This document shows positions 10,825 to 22,837 of a stretch of DNA of 64,000 bases, in pieces (position 1 is the stretch's first letter; each line of letters starts with the position of its first letter). Source of the DNA: Polytrichum commune. Taxonomy: Eukaryota; Streptophyta; Polytrichopsida; Polytrichales; Polytrichaceae. The notes beneath the pieces were generated by a model. It saw only the letters and a list, made by a program, of their open reading frames with translations, was not told the origin of the DNA and made no database searches. The position numbers and the translations under genes were made by a program. The stretch spans positions 74,911,554 through 74,975,553 of the forward strand of contig OX485803.1 in the NCBI GenBank assembly GCA_950295325.1. The letters run 5' to 3'.

Positions 10825-10866
10825 GGACGAAGTTATTTGCGAGCGGTGAGCGGTGAGCGGTAACTT
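10825..10866 (+). repeat. Left terminal inverted repeat of the giant MULE
   Basis: It contains TTGCGAGCGGTGAGCGGT followed by GAGCGGTAACTT, that is three tandem GAGCGGT units. It pairs with 44680-44722 on the opposite strand; the two differ at five positions and one gap. Confidence 0.88.
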
Positions 10867-11271
10867 CCGAGATATTTTGATTAAAATGTTATTTTAAGCA
10901 GTAAATTTATGGTATTGTTGGACTAAATTTATTTTTAGTAATTTATTTTCTAAACAGTGTGACCTATGACCGTGGACAATTAAGGGCTCTGATACAAGAA
11001 AAAATGTTATTGTATCAGTGAAAAATATGGTTTAGGGTGTTAAATTGAACATTTGGAACTAATATCAGTAATAAATATGGGTTTGTCTCAAGTCAAACAC
11101 GTATTGTTTCAGTATAATGAGAATTAGTGGTACTCTAAAAAGGTCACGCAACTTTGGAACAACGAAATACATGTGGTGCGTCAAATGTCTTGTAGTGGCC
11201 CTTTTAGTCTCACTACATCATGATTATAACAAATCTTACATACATATGTTACTTTAAAGAAACAGAAAACT

Positions 11272-14200
11272 CTAAGAATCAAGGTACTTCAGCAAACCAC
11301 CTTCCAAAACTCGCTTCACTTCGTTGAAGCTAAAACCAGCTGCATGAATGAACGTGTCTGATTCTGAGTCCAAACCACAGACTACAGTAAACAAATTGTA
11401 CAAATGCTTATAGTTGGCCCATTGACCCCTTTTTCCAATTGCTTTAGTCGCCATGTCCTTGAAGTTAGGACAAGTGCATGCTGGCAGCTGCGAAATTGTC
11501 AAGTAGTATTGCTGAACCTTTGGGGGCGTGCCGGAATCCAACGAGACGATGCATCCTAAGGCAGGGGCTGGAAGCATGCACAATTTGTGCACTTTGGCTT
11601 TCAATGATAGGGCTGAGGCACAATTATTGGCGTGTTTTGTTGACGGGGCCTTCTTGTTGCGCCTAATCAACTTTCCTGAACGCCGAGTGGGAAACTCATC
11701 CGGATATGCAGGAGTCGTGTAGCTTGCTAAGTCCAAAGGTAATGGGTGGTCCTGAAAAATTCTGGAAGGTGTCATCTCCTTCCGCTGGGGCAGTCTAAAT
11801 CCTGCGTTTTCTAAAGAGAGGATCTCTTTGCAGGTTAAGTTGGTCCCCAACTTAACCGGCCATACCTCTGGAACGTTCGGGACTGAGACCACCCACCTCC
11901 TTTTTGTACCCTTAACGCATCTCTCAATGTCGTCATTGCAGAAAAGAAAGTCTTGAGGGTCCAATATCTTCTTCATATAGTTATCCATGAGGCATGAGTA
12001 GGTAGGTGCAGCGGTGCTCTTCCCGTCTTGTACAATCCGAGCAACGCATTTCTTCTTGGTGATTGCTTGTAGAGCAAAGCAAGCCTTCGCAGATGTCTTA
12101 GGCAGCCGTGTGATGTGCCACTGGGCAGGGTTGCATAATGTCTCCTCAATCGCGGTGACATGGTGCCGATCCACCCGCTGCGGAGCGTCGTGTGTTGGAA
12201 ATTGCGGTTGGTTTTCATCTGCAGTTGTGGGAGAATCTGGAGTTGTCACAAGAGGTGGAGAATCGTTCAGTCGGGCAGATCTGGTTTGGACGCGTGGTCG
12301 GGATATACTGATCTTGTCTGGCCTGTGAGATTCACGTTCGTCACCGAAAGCAGTATCCGGTTTACGCTTCAGAGAAACAAATACCTCTTCCCCTTCGAGG
12401 TGGGGAGTCCTGGTGCACCACTCGTCACCGCCAGGCATCTTCAAGATGGCCTCATGCAGTGGTTTCGAGATTCCTGTTTTTACGGCAGACCTCTGAGCAC
12501 GCCTCAGCTTCAATTCCTCCTTCGACGGTCCAGTTCCAGGGTTCTCTCCCTTTAGGAATTGGGAATATGCTGAGCACTGCATGAAAGCACGCACGAAGTC
12601 ATCGATTGTTGCCACATAAAGGTTGCTGCCCCGATCGCCAGATTGTTGCTTCCACTTGTTGTGGATAGATTCAGCAAGGTTACAGGATGGCATTTCCGCT
12701 AGTTCAGCTTCACTTAGATCCTGCAATGCCCATACAGTCCGAATTAGAATAATGGCGGAATCAATGTAGTTGAAGCATAAAGTGGGAACTATACAGGAAA
12801 TATAGAGGGAAGCATAGACTTACCAACTCCATAAATCCACCCCATTGGCGGTAACGGAAATGCCAGAAGGCCAGCCAGAGCTCCAGTCGAGGTAGACCTT
12901 GTTCAGTTGTTGCCCTGGATGACATCCACCATGCCCGAATTGCCAAATACTTTGTCTCGGCCTCCGCCATCGATTTTGCATTCTTGTATTGCTGGCATAG
13001 TATTCGATGTTGATGTTGTAGGTCTTGACGGATATCGGCCTTGGTATGTTTCTCCAAGGACTGCGTCCAATGGAAAAGACAAGTCCTCTCTCTATCCACC
13101 ATCTTCTCAGACACATCTCCACTTCCGTATATGATTCGAACAGCATTCCAGTTGGCTTGGGCACTGTCGGCCATGAAACCTTTAAATTTGACTTTGTCCA
13201 CTCCATGTTGAGCCATGAGAGCGTTCAGGTTCTTCCATACCACTGACTGGGCTGCAACATCTTCAGACTGCATGTCGCATACTGCGATGGTCATGACACG
13301 GCAATATGTGGAATCGTACACATGGCAAGCCATTGTCGTCCACGACCTGACACGTTTGACATGGTCAAACATTATCCAGGAGTTCTCCAAGTCACCACCG
13401 GGTTGCATTCGTTTGACAAGGTCGACTCCGCTGCCCGGTCCAACTTCAAACATCTTGAAGACAAAGACCTTGTCCATGTCCGTTCCTTGCCCTGGAAACC
13501 TATTCTGTTGCACGAACCTCCAATTACTAGCACCGCGTAACTTGGTAATACTGTCCATGACTCCAAAGCGACGCATAGTCCTGAACGTGGTGATTGCGTT
13601 ACGAATGTTGGGCGAGGTGAGGTACTTACACCGATCGAAAATAACTTGCAGCTCGTCCAGCTCCAAGATCTTTTGTGGGTCACCTTCTTTAGCAAGGAGG
13701 AGTGGGCCCAGTACTTCCTTTGCAGTTTTAAGCACAATAGCGGAGCGAGTGGCTGATGGGGTGCGTTCGACTTGATCCCCAATCAAGGTGTTTGTCAAAT
13801 CGATGAAGTCCTGATGATCACCTGACTTGACGGGATGGTCGTGAGATCCCAAGTGCACACAAGCCCTCGTCATGTGAGGTGTCGCGGTAACATAGTAGAT
13901 CTTGGCAGTGCAGACAGCAACATAGGTGGGAGGGACGTTACATGATTTGCAAACAACGGTCGAACCAGTTGGAGGCTTGGAACCCACTTCAAACAATTTC
14001 TCAGATAATCCTTCCCACTCTGTTTCATTCACTTTGGAAGTCCTATGGTCTCCCTGAAGATACTCACAGGCAGGATTGTCGCAACAGAGGTGGCCCAAAC
14101 AAGAAGATGCACGAAACAAAAGCTTCAGATCATTTTGAATATTGGATGTAATTGTGCGAGTCCAAGCATGACCATCGTACCTTCTATCCATTCCACGAAG

Positions 14201-14914
14201 CAACTTGGCCTTTGTATTATGGCCATGGTCACCTAAAGGTGGAAACTCGAAGATAACGTCCCCATCGTAACGAGGAGGAAGGTAATCAACCTGCTGGAGT
14301 CTGATCGCATCAAAGTTAATTTGAGATAACACACTTTTGGACCGCTTACGAGCTCCAAGGCGCATCAATGAATGAATGATACTGACAAGAGGACTTGCCA
14401 CAACCTTGGCCTGACCAGGATTAGGAGACGGACTAACAGGAGGAGTTGTTTCCTTGCGAACTACTTGTGGAGACAACGAAGCTTGGACTCTGCTCGCTGA
14501 TTTTAAGAATTCAACATCACCGTCGGAATCATCACTCAACTCATAAATTGTATTTAGACCGGGCTCAATTTTGACCTTAGACAGCACCGGTCTCTCAATG
14601 CTAACAGTGGAAGACTCCTTGGGTGTTAGAAGTTCAGTGGAACACTCAAATATAGACTCGGAGACTCCATATACACGATATTTTCCAGGCTTCAACAACC
14701 AGAACGTACCGACGTCATTATCTACTCTAGTCTGACGAACTGCATGTGAAACTAGACCGGTATGATCGTCAAAAACTTCTTCTTCGACAAAGATAGTGAC
14801 CTCACGATATTGAAACCTCAAACTCAATGTTGCACAAGTGACTATAGCATGACCGTCTTCACCTAATGGAAAGAGGACCGGAACAGAATGAGGTTCAGCA
14901 TGAAGCAGGGCCAT
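11272..14914 (-). CDS. MULE-type transposase with SWIM-like zinc finger, two or more exons
   Basis: Exons run 14914-12824 and 12720-11272 on the - strand, joined by a clean GTAAGT donor and TTGCAG acceptor. The start at 14914 (MALLHAEPH) is provisional; an upstream exon is possible. Order: a disordered N-terminus; a GCM/WRKY-like zinc module (SCLGHLCCDNPACEYL, about 14050-14110); the RNase H-fold transposase core with D in IMFDHVKRVRSW (about 13370), D in GFMADSAQANW (about 13165) and H in TCLFHWTQSLEKH (about 13075); the exon junction; then a SWIM-like finger, CTCPNFKD ... YKHLYNL (11391-11480). The third metal ligand, normally Cys before x-His, is Tyr. It is fully open across about 1,180 codons. 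It lies 0.4 kb from the left inverted repeat, so it probably drives this element. Confidence 0.85.
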
Positions 14915-15466
14915 AGTATACCACAGAACTCTGAACAAAACAAGTACTGTGAACATTGAAATGGCATGAATATATAAGAGGGAACAAATTACTATGCAAA
15001 CTGGTAATTTATGTACCAGCAAGCAGAATTTCAGAAGATAATAGAGAGACATGGAGAGTAAGCTGAAAAATGGCTGAAAAACCATTTTTGGATGCAAGTC
15101 CCAGATAGGTAAGAAACCGATATCTATTTCAAACATAATATTCCAATATAAATAGAGCAAAAGAGGTGGGCGTATCATATACACTCACAAGGTGTTATGT
15201 ATACCTGTTTTCAAATAGTAGAAACCAAGAACAGACATACATTCTAAACATTGTTGGTTATAATATATATTGGCAAATAAGGCCATAAGAATGACGGCCG
15301 CCACGAATAATGTGGAGAGCATGATAGTAGCTCTACAATAATAAATCCCAAACAATAGAATGCTACATTGTGATTAACGACAAAGACGCTTATGGGGCCC
15401 TTTGCCATTTTTGTCACCGTCATGTTTATGACAATGGTCAATCCCTAAACTATGAACTTCAGTGCA

Positions 15467-15802
15467 TCATGCGCAACCGAGTTTATGTCGTTTGGGAAGT
15501 GGGAAACTCCTTAATACAGATCTAGAGTACGTGCCCGGTTTAATAACCCCTGCTCTAGAATATGCATGAGTCTGTAAAGTAGACAAGTCCTCTATCAGCG
15601 TTGCAACATCCGCTTGCAAGGATGGAGTCCGTGCATGTGGACTCTGAACCACGACCGCCGGAGTAACTGAGGAGTCAGGTGGGTTGTCAATCTTCATGTT
15701 GTTGACAACTGCGAAACCATCGATGGACAACGTGGTGTGAACTTGAGATGTACTAGGAGAACCTAAAGGAGCAGGGCTTGGGAGACTTGAGTCAGTACCC
15801 AT
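15467..15802 (-). CDS. Hypothetical 111-aa ORF or upstream exon of the MULE transposase
   Basis: This is an open frame from ATG at 15802 (MGTDSSLPSP), Ser/Pro/Thr-rich, with no recognised domain. It lies on the same strand as and 0.55 kb upstream of the transposase interval that begins with a similar low-complexity N-terminus. It may be its first exon, but I cannot point to a compelling donor. The region 14915-15466 between them has only T-rich hydrophobic frames typical of intron. Function unknown. Confidence 0.35.
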   Translation of the reverse strand: MGTDSSLPSPAPLGSPSTSQVHTTLSIDGFAVVNNMKIDNPPDSSVTPAVVVQSPHARTPSLQADVATLIEDLSTLQTHAYSRAGVIKPGTYSRSVLRSFPLPKRHKLGCA

Positions 15803-16242
15803 TGGAGAAGAATATGATGAGATGACATGAAGGAATGGGTACAAGCAATCGGGTATTATATACACCTAGGGTAGACACCAATGCGCGAATATTTGATAAC
15901 ATGTTAGATCCATTAATAGTCAATGTTTATTTATATAAATGTTGGACACCCTGTTTCATGTAGGAAAAGAATGTACTACAATAATAGTCAATACTTTATC
16001 AACCACCAAATATGTGACATGGCAGGATTCTATTATGTAGAATAGGTTTTAGTGCCGCCAATTGTAGTGTATTAATGCTGTGTGGATTAACAAAGGAATA
16101 AATCAAGGAAATGCAGATTAATTATCTAAATCCAATGTGAACACAATTATCCAAAATGTGAACATAATGATGGAGAATAGATGTTAATTATGACAGAGTT
16201 GACAATGATATATAAGATCTGTTTGCTTCAATATTATTAGAG

Positions 16243-16563
16243 ATGAACACTAGGTCGAGAGCGAGAGCAGATCGAGAGATTAGGAGGACTATTGAAAAAC
16301 AGAGGCGTATTGAGAGAAGGCAAAGGTTAGAATCAAGAGGGAGCTTAGGAACGCCGTACAACTTGTGGACAACAATGGGTAGACGAGGGGTTAATTCTTC
16401 TAGGGGCACAGGTAGAGGTTCCAAAGGGGAAAAAACGTTTGATGTTTCGGAGGTAGCTCCAGTAGTATTATTTCCTGTATCGGAGGAAGACAACGAAGTT
16501 GACAAAGGGGGCAGTGAGGTGATGTTTATCTGCAATCATAATGTTAAGTTCTATCACGGATAG
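16243..16563 (+). CDS. Hypothetical basic ORF, 106 aa
   Basis: The start is very basic (MNTRSRARADREIRRTIEKQ, then RRIERRQR), with an acidic segment (SEEDNEVDKGG) near the end. This resembles a short DNA- or RNA-binding accessory protein, but I recognise no family. It sits inside the giant MULE, divergent from the transposase. It could be the first exon of a small gene continuing into the open frames at about 16690-16790 (QTQVQPEATSSASTSDQ) and 16824-17048. This is an inference from proximity only. Confidence 0.35.
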   Translation: MNTRSRARADREIRRTIEKQRRIERRQRLESRGSLGTPYNLWTTMGRRGVNSSRGTGRGSKGEKTFDVSEVAPVVLFPVSEEDNEVDKGGSEVMFICNHNVKFYHG

Positions 16564-16823
16564 TTGGAACAGATGAGACTCTCTAAATTCCCTTGTTGTG
16601 TGGGCAATGGTATCGGCTCCTTTATGTTGTGTTTTATGTTTGGTGGGGGATTGTGAATTGGGTTTGGTTTGGGTATCTGGAACAGGGAATGACGCAGACA
16701 CAGGTTCAACCTGAGGCAACCTCCAGTGCCTCAACATCAGATCAAAGTGAGGAGCAGGTTTGTAAAGATTGTAATCAATTGGTGACTTGAATGGTTTTGG
16801 GTTTAGGGTAAGGGGTCTTTCAA

Positions 16824-17048
16824 ATGCTAACACTGTATAAGGCCAAATTCATAGCTAATGAGCACCGGACATATACACTTAACAAATCCTTGGCGAATTT
16901 GATCAAGGCGCTGATAAAGGTGATCTTCGTGAAGCAAGAATGCACAATGAAGAACAGCAATTCGGGAAAGAGGTACGTTGTCCCACACAAAAACACCCTG
17001 AATTTTATTTTTTTGCATAGTGTTCGGAGATCCAAGATTGTGAACTAA
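16824..17048 (+). CDS. Hypothetical 74-aa ORF
   Basis: An open frame (MLTLYKAKFIANEHRTYTLN, then KSLANLIKALIKVIFVKQE and a basic middle) with no recognised domain. It may be an exon of the same small gene as 16243-16563. The reverse strand is also open here, so the coding strand is uncertain. Confidence 0.25.
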   Translation: MLTLYKAKFIANEHRTYTLNKSLANLIKALIKVIFVKQECTMKNSNSGKRYVVPHKNTLNFIFLHSVRRSKIVN

Positions 17049-17049
17049 A

Positions 17050-18479
17050 ATAAGGTAGACACCTATACCTGCCGAGGGAGACATTTATGGTGAGGGGGAG
17101 GGTTGACGGTTGAGGGTGAAGGTGAGGGTTTTGTGTCGTTCTTGGAGTTCTTGAAATCTGATGTGAGGTCTAGATATGGACGTATTAAGGTCAAACTGAT
17201 GTGAGGTTAGATATGTGGGTTACAAGTGTTAGGTTTTCTAAGGTTAGTTAGCTATGTTGGGTATTAGGGTAATCTGATGTAAGCGTAGAAATTTTGAAAT
17301 TCTAGGGCCGAGTTTCAGTGTCTCGGTGCCAAGCCACAATTTCTGGTTTTCAAACTGTAAACCCTACAATCATATTTGATATGGAAATCTAGATTTACTT
17401 TGTATAAGGGTACTCTGATATGAGACTACACATGTGTGTTTGAAGTGAAATATGATATGAGGTCTAGATATGCTAGTATTAAGGTCAAACTGATGTGAGG
17501 TTAGATATGTGGGTTACAAGTGCAATCTGATGTGAGGTCTAGATATGCTAGTATTAAGGTCAAACTGATGTGAGGTTAGATATGTGGGTTACAAGTGCAA
17601 TCTGATATGAGGTTAGTTTGGACTTGTGGGTATACGAGTAATGTGATTTAATTTTTGAAATTTTTGAAATTCCACGGCCGAGTTTGAGTGTCTCGGTGCC
17701 GAGACACAATTTTTGGTATTCAAACTGTAAACCCTACAATGATATTTGATATGGAAATCTAGATTTATTTGGTATAAGGGTACTCTGATTTGACACCAAA
17801 CATGTGTGTTTGAAGTGCAATCTAATGTTAGGTCTAGATATGCTAGTATTAAGGTCAAACTGATGTGAGGTTAGATATGTGGGTTACAAGTGCAATCTGA
17901 TATGAGGTAAGTTTGGACTTGTGGGTATAAGGGTGATTTGATGTAAGCTTAGAAATTTTTGAAATTCCAGGGCCGAGTTTGAGTGTCTCGGTGCCGAGAC
18001 ACAATTTTTGGTATTCAAACTGTAAACCCTACAATGATATTTGATATGGAAATCTAGATTTATTTGGTATAAGGGTACTCTGATTTGACACCAAACATGT
18101 GTGTTTGAAGTGCAATCTGATGTGAGGTCTAGATATGCTAGTATTAAGGTCAAACTGATGTGAGGTTAGATATGTGGGTTACAAGTGCAATCTGATATGA
18201 GGTAAGTTTGGACTTGTGGGTATATGAGTAATGTGATTTAATTTTTGAAATTTTTGAAATTCCAGGGCCAAGTTTGAGTGTCTCGGTGCCGAGACACAAT
18301 TTCTGGTATTCAAACTGTAAACCCTACAATCATAGTAGATATTGATATCTATATATGCTTGTTATAAGTGTACTCTGATATGATGTTAGAAATGTTTGTT
18401 AGAAGTGTAATCTAATCTAAGGTTTGAGATCTGTAAAAATAGGTAGGTTTGAAATTGAATTTTAGAGTTGATTTCTAGT
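17050..18479. repeat. Satellite-like repeat block with palindromic motif (left block)
   Basis: Diverged tandem units of roughly 290-370 bp contain phrases such as TCTGATGTGAGGT, TTAGATATGTGGGTTAC and a dyad TGTCTCGG-N2-CCGAGACA. The dyad is at 17689-17706, 17984-18001 and 18279-18296, with a degenerate copy near 17319. The same family fills two introns of the ParB-methyltransferase gene. Short ORFs here are repeat translations, not genes. Confidence 0.88.
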
Positions 18480-18484
18480 TTCTC

Positions 18485-20358
18485 TGTGAGCCCAAAAGGG
18501 TGCCCACATTTAGTCTTAGACCCTTGAAACGTTAGTTGATGCACTTTGAAGTAGCATGTTACTTCACAAAAATATAAAAAGAGTGAAATGTTAGTCTTAG
18601 AAGTACCATGTTGTAAGAGGCTAGGATGTGAGTTGTTATTGTGTTTTTACCTTCGGAAGGATTTGAGTGAATGAGGATAGGTAAGGAGAACTTGGATTGA
18701 GTAGTTAGTGAGTAGGCTAGTACAAATGGATGGAGACAACCAAAGTGACTCAAGAGGCAAGTGCATTCGAATTGGGATGAATGGAGGATCACATGGAGCG
18801 CACAAGTGGACCACCTCATCATGGCCACTTAATGGGGAAGGCCCAAGGAAGAATGCAAGGTGGAGGATAAGCAAATTCTCAAAGCACCAATCAAATCACG
18901 AGTTAAGCATCGTGGTTTGAATTAAGTGGTGAGCGACGATTTGGGAAAGTAAGGGGAGAAAGTTATGGCGGCGGAAAGCGAAGGAGGCTAAGTTTGGGTT
19001 GAAGCATCCCAAGTTTGGTAAAGTGTGGTAGGTAGAAAGCCAAGGCTAGTTAAATGTTCGAATTAGGATCTTTGTTGATCATTTGAGGGAGGAAGGCTTA
19101 GAAGATAGGATTGGCGCCTACTAAGTAGGAGGAAATCTCAAGGGCTTATCGTGAGCCTTGAGGGTGCTCACCCCCTCAAGCTTACTATATAATCCCTCAT
19201 TCTTCCCTCACTCATCCTCTCTTTCCTTTGTGCTCCAAGGCACCCCACGAGTTATAAGTGTGGGTGTGGGAAGCCATATTGGAGCACATGTGTGTGCTTA
19301 GTTTTTAGTTTGAGAGCCAAGGCTTGTTAGCCTTGAAGAGGGCTTGACCTCTTGGTAGAATTAGTGTTGACGTGAAGGATTTTAAAGTTAATTCATGATT
19401 CCAATTTGTGGTACTTAAAGTTCATGTTTTGAATACACGTGGTTGCAAGTTCCATGTTTAAGAGTTGAGCACTTGATGTTGTGATGAGTGCAAAAATATA
19501 CTTGTGTGGATTAGTTAGTCTTAGTGAAGTTAGGAAATTCTCTCTCCCCCTCTCCTCTAGGATTTTAGGATTTTAGGATTAGAGAAGAATTGTGTGATTA
19601 GAAAGGGGTTGTTAGTAGAATTAGGGAAATTAGGTAGGAAGATTAGTTAAGGGCTTGAATAATTAGTGAGGTAGTTGGGGATTACAACTACAAAGTTGTG
19701 GGTTCATGAAGGAGCTGGGTTTGTTTAGTTAGAAAGTAAAGAGCTGGGTTTATGAAGGACCTGGGTTTATGAAGGACCTGGGTTTGTTTAGTTAGAAAGT
19801 AAAGAGCTGGGTTTATGAAGGACCTGGGTTTGTTTAGTTAGAAGCTAAGGAGCTGGGTTCATGAAGGAGCTGGGTTTATGAAGGAGCTGGGTTTGTTTAG
19901 TTAGAAGCTAAGAAGCTGGGTTTATGAAGGAGCTGGGTTTATGAAGGAGCTAGGTTTATGTAATTAGAAAGTAAAGAGATGGGTTCATGAAGGAGCTTAG
20001 TAGATAGCCTACCTAATTAGCTCATAGACAAGTAGTTAGTTACATTATGCTAGTTAGTGTTATGTGTGGCTTTCACAAGTAAATGTATTTGAGATTGACT
20101 ATAGAGAATAGTGTTTTTTTTAACACTTGCATCCTCTCTTTAAAAATAAACCACGTGCACAACTTAATGGAGAATGTGGAGCACTCTCGCGATGGCAAGA
20201 CAAAGGAAGCAAAGACCAAAGTTAAATCCAAGACCACTTGAAGGGTGAACCTTGCACTATGGACTCATCCAAGTCCAAATCCAATACCGCGGAGGAATGT
20301 GAGCCCAAACCCACTACTCGGACTACGGACGCTTAAGGGTGGGGGGTTTGGCCTCACA
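18485..20358. mobile_element. Solo LTR, 1.87 kb, TGTGAGCCC family
   Basis: It starts TGTGAGCCCAAAA and ends TTTGGCCTCACA, with 5-bp duplication TTCTC (18480-18484 and 20359-20363). Removing it rejoins a satellite unit of the surrounding block (TTCTCGGTCCCGAGAG). Its body from about 18950 to 19375 is closely similar to 46200-46560 in another solo LTR. It contains a tandem array at 19700-19990 and no gene. Confidence 0.88.
19700..19990. repeat. GAGCTGGGTTTATGAAGGA tandem array
   Basis: About ten diverged copies of a short phrase (GAGCTGGGTTTATGAAGG) alternate with TTGTTTAGTTAGAAG. It is part of the solo LTR. Confidence 0.85.
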
Positions 20359-20363
20359 TTCTC

Positions 20364-20640
20364 GGTCCCGAGAGACTATTTGAGACTATTAAACTCTTCC
20401 ACCTCACTATGACTTTAGGGGCTATAAGTGTAATATGATATAAGTGTAACCTGATATGAGTGTAATCTTATATAAGTGTAACCTGATATAAGTGTAATTT
20501 GATATATTGTAAATTTGCAATGTGAGCTAAGAGGGTGATCCGATGTAAGGATCACTATTTCATGAGTTGAATATTTGTGCCTAGTACTAGTGTCTCGGTC
20601 CCGAGACATATCTTTTGATGGTCAAACAATACCACATACA
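20364..20640. repeat. Remainder of the left satellite block
   Basis: TAAGTGTAA(T/C)CTGATAT repeats and one palindrome (TGTCTCGGTCCCGAGACA, 20591-20608) follow the solo LTR. They continue the block at 17050-18479. Confidence 0.75.
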
Positions 20641-21095
20641 GATAGATAGATAGATATGAACACCTGCCCTCTGGGGGGGGGGCGTGAATAGAGTGTTTGT
20701 TCGTCCCGACAATGAGCCAGAGTCCACAGGACAAGGGATCATTGTATCGCGACTACTCTCCCCTTTCGGGAATAGACACTTTAGTGACTGGGGATAGGTA
20801 ACAACAACCTTAGTGGGGTTGATTCGTCGTATGGGTGTATATGGGGTTTGGCTTTTGTTTTAGGGCACCAAGTCATGGTTCCAAGGTTGGTTGGAATGTT
20901 TGTACTACCGTTTGAGCGGACCGGGTTCGATCCCCTTCGTGTCCGTTTGAGCGTTCTAATTGTAAACATGGCTTGGTGCTGCTAGTGATTTTTATCATAG
21001 GCAGGAAAGTTTGTTGAGAACCAGCCGGCCCTATCCCTTCTCCTGAGACGATTGGACACTTTGAGCTAAATTTGTATTATAAATAAAGTGTTTTT
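20641..21095. other. Unassigned stretch with a tRNA-type B-box
   Basis: There is no ORF of note. GGGTTCGATCCCC at 20923-20935 matches an RNA polymerase III B-box, but I find no convincing A-box at the right distance and no cloverleaf. It may be the remnant of a tRNA-derived SINE lying beside the LINE 3' end. A GATA microsatellite is at 20640-20656 and a G-run near 20675. Confidence 0.3.
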
Positions 21096-21166
21096 TTAAT
21101 TTTTTTAATTAATTAATTAATTATATATATATATTCCTTTATGTACTTGTGCATTTTTGTGTTGTT

Positions 21167-21943
21167 TTATTGGTCAGGGGGTAGAGATTGGTTGTTTTCT
21201 ATTTTTCTTTTATGTAGAATAATTGATCCAGCGTGTTGTATGGCAATGGTGTTGATTTCCTTGAATGTGTGTTTAATGGTGGCTTCTGAAATTTTGAAAT
21301 TTGTTTCGAGGAGTTTCATTGAGGGAGTGTGGGTTGTGCCTCTAGCTCCTGCTGTTATAACTATGAGTGGGTCGATTTTCCAGCCTAACTCCGCAATGTT
21401 GTTTATTAGGGGTTGATATTTTTGGATTTTATTAGTAATTGTTTCTTGTGGGAATCTGTCGTTACAATAGGTAAATTCAATGAATTGTATTGTGAGGTCG
21501 TCTGATGGGTTTGATGGTGGGTTATTATTGTACGGATGACCTTTTACGCATAGAATGACTGGTTTAAATCTTGCATTACAATGACATCTTTGTTGTACAC
21601 AGGAGCATGCTAATAGCCATGGGGGTACTGTATCTTCTTGGGAGTTATTGTTAAATGTTCCTGCGTTCATGAGGATATAGCATCTGGACTTTTTTGATGA
21701 TAGGATTAGTTTCCTCAGTTCCCATACTGCTTTGTTGTGTCTTTTCACTCTTATGGCATGGATATGATGGTGGTTACATTTCAGTGGTACGTGGAGCCAT
21801 GTGTCCGCATCTTCAGAGTTACAAATAGGGCATGTTATTGAGGGGAATCTCTCTCTACCGAAAAATAGTTGTTTTCTTGCATTACCCATATATTGGCCGG
21901 TGCGGAATTTTAATATATTAGTTTTTTGTGCATCTGTGATCAT
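21167..21943 (-). pseudogene. LINE ORF2 C-terminus with zinc-knuckle motif
   Basis: The frame continues the RNase H region with one break at about 21950. It contains CPICNSEDADTWLHVPLKC, a C-x2-C-(x)-H-(x)-C motif typical of LINE ORF2 tails and thought to bind RNA or DNA. A second Cys-rich stretch (CSCVQQRCHC) and a basic C-terminus follow, ending at 21167 about 70 bp before the A/T-rich tail. It is of normal character for the end of ORF2; no catalytic function is expected. Confidence 0.75.
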
Positions 21944-21952
21944 AGTGTTGTG

Positions 21953-22837
21953 CTAGAAAGCATTGGATAGTTCATTATTAATGTTTGGGTTCATGGTCCA
22001 TTTGCTAATATTGGGGAATTGGTTTGTCATGACTGCAATGTTATTTTCCTGGTCATGTTTGGTTAGGTATGTTTGTAGACATCTCACAGGACCCTTATCT
22101 GGTCGTTTTAAAGGACCTGGCCATATGTCTTTTTGGAAATAAAATGGTGTAGTATGTGCATGTTCGTATGGTTTTGAGGCGATGGAGTATATTTTTCTGG
22201 CTCCTATTTTTGCAAGTTTGTCTGCTTGTTCGTTTCCTGTTATATTAATATGTGCTTTGACTTTGTGGAATGTAGTGGGTTGGGTGCGGGTTTTTAGTAT
22301 TTCTACCATGTTTTTTAATATTGTTTTATCTGGGTGGTTACTGTGCGTAGTAGGATGCTTAATGTGTGTGTTTAGGTTATACAGGCAGTTGAGGCAATCT
22401 GTAAATATATGTGCGGGTTCGTTTGGGTATTTTTTGGATATTAATTTGAGTGTTTTATGGATGGCCATTAGTTCTGCTCGAAAACATGTTTGTAGTCCTG
22501 GTAATCTTTTCGCTCTTTGCATGTCTGTCTTGGTTGAGTTGTATATTCCATATCCTGCTTTTTCTTTTTTCCAGTGTCTGTCAACTTTTTGGGTGGGAGG
22601 TATGAAGGAGCCGTCAGTATAGTAGCAATGTTGTGGTTGGAATTTGAGTGTGGTGTTTGTTGCGAAGTTTGGGAGTGGTGGTGTGTTAATTGTGGTTTGG
22701 TAGGTTGCGGGGGGGTATATGAGCTTATTCCATTTTTTGCTTTTGTTGACTAGTGTGTTGAGTGGGGTGGGTGGGACGTTGTGGAGGTAGTATTGTGGGA
22801 TTTGTAGGTTTTCAAGTATTGTTCTAAGTGGGTCCAT
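21953..22837 (-). pseudogene. LINE ORF2 RNase H domain
   Basis: The four RNase HI positions are visible: D in YYTDGSF (about 22610-22625), E in FRAELMAIHKTL, D in HIFTDCLNCL and the final HI/D block KVKAHINITGNEQADKLAK. The N-terminal part (QMDPLRTILENL, then SKKWNKLIYPP) is the linker from the preceding domain. The protein would remove RNA from RNA-DNA hybrids in target-primed reverse transcription. All four catalytic residues remain, so loss of function comes from breaks elsewhere. Confidence 0.88.

Noticed and set aside
9170-11200. A short CACTA element ending at CTTGTAGTG near 11187
   Set aside because: Only about nine terminal bases match, there is no 3-bp duplication, and the site lies inside the giant MULE, across its left boundary.
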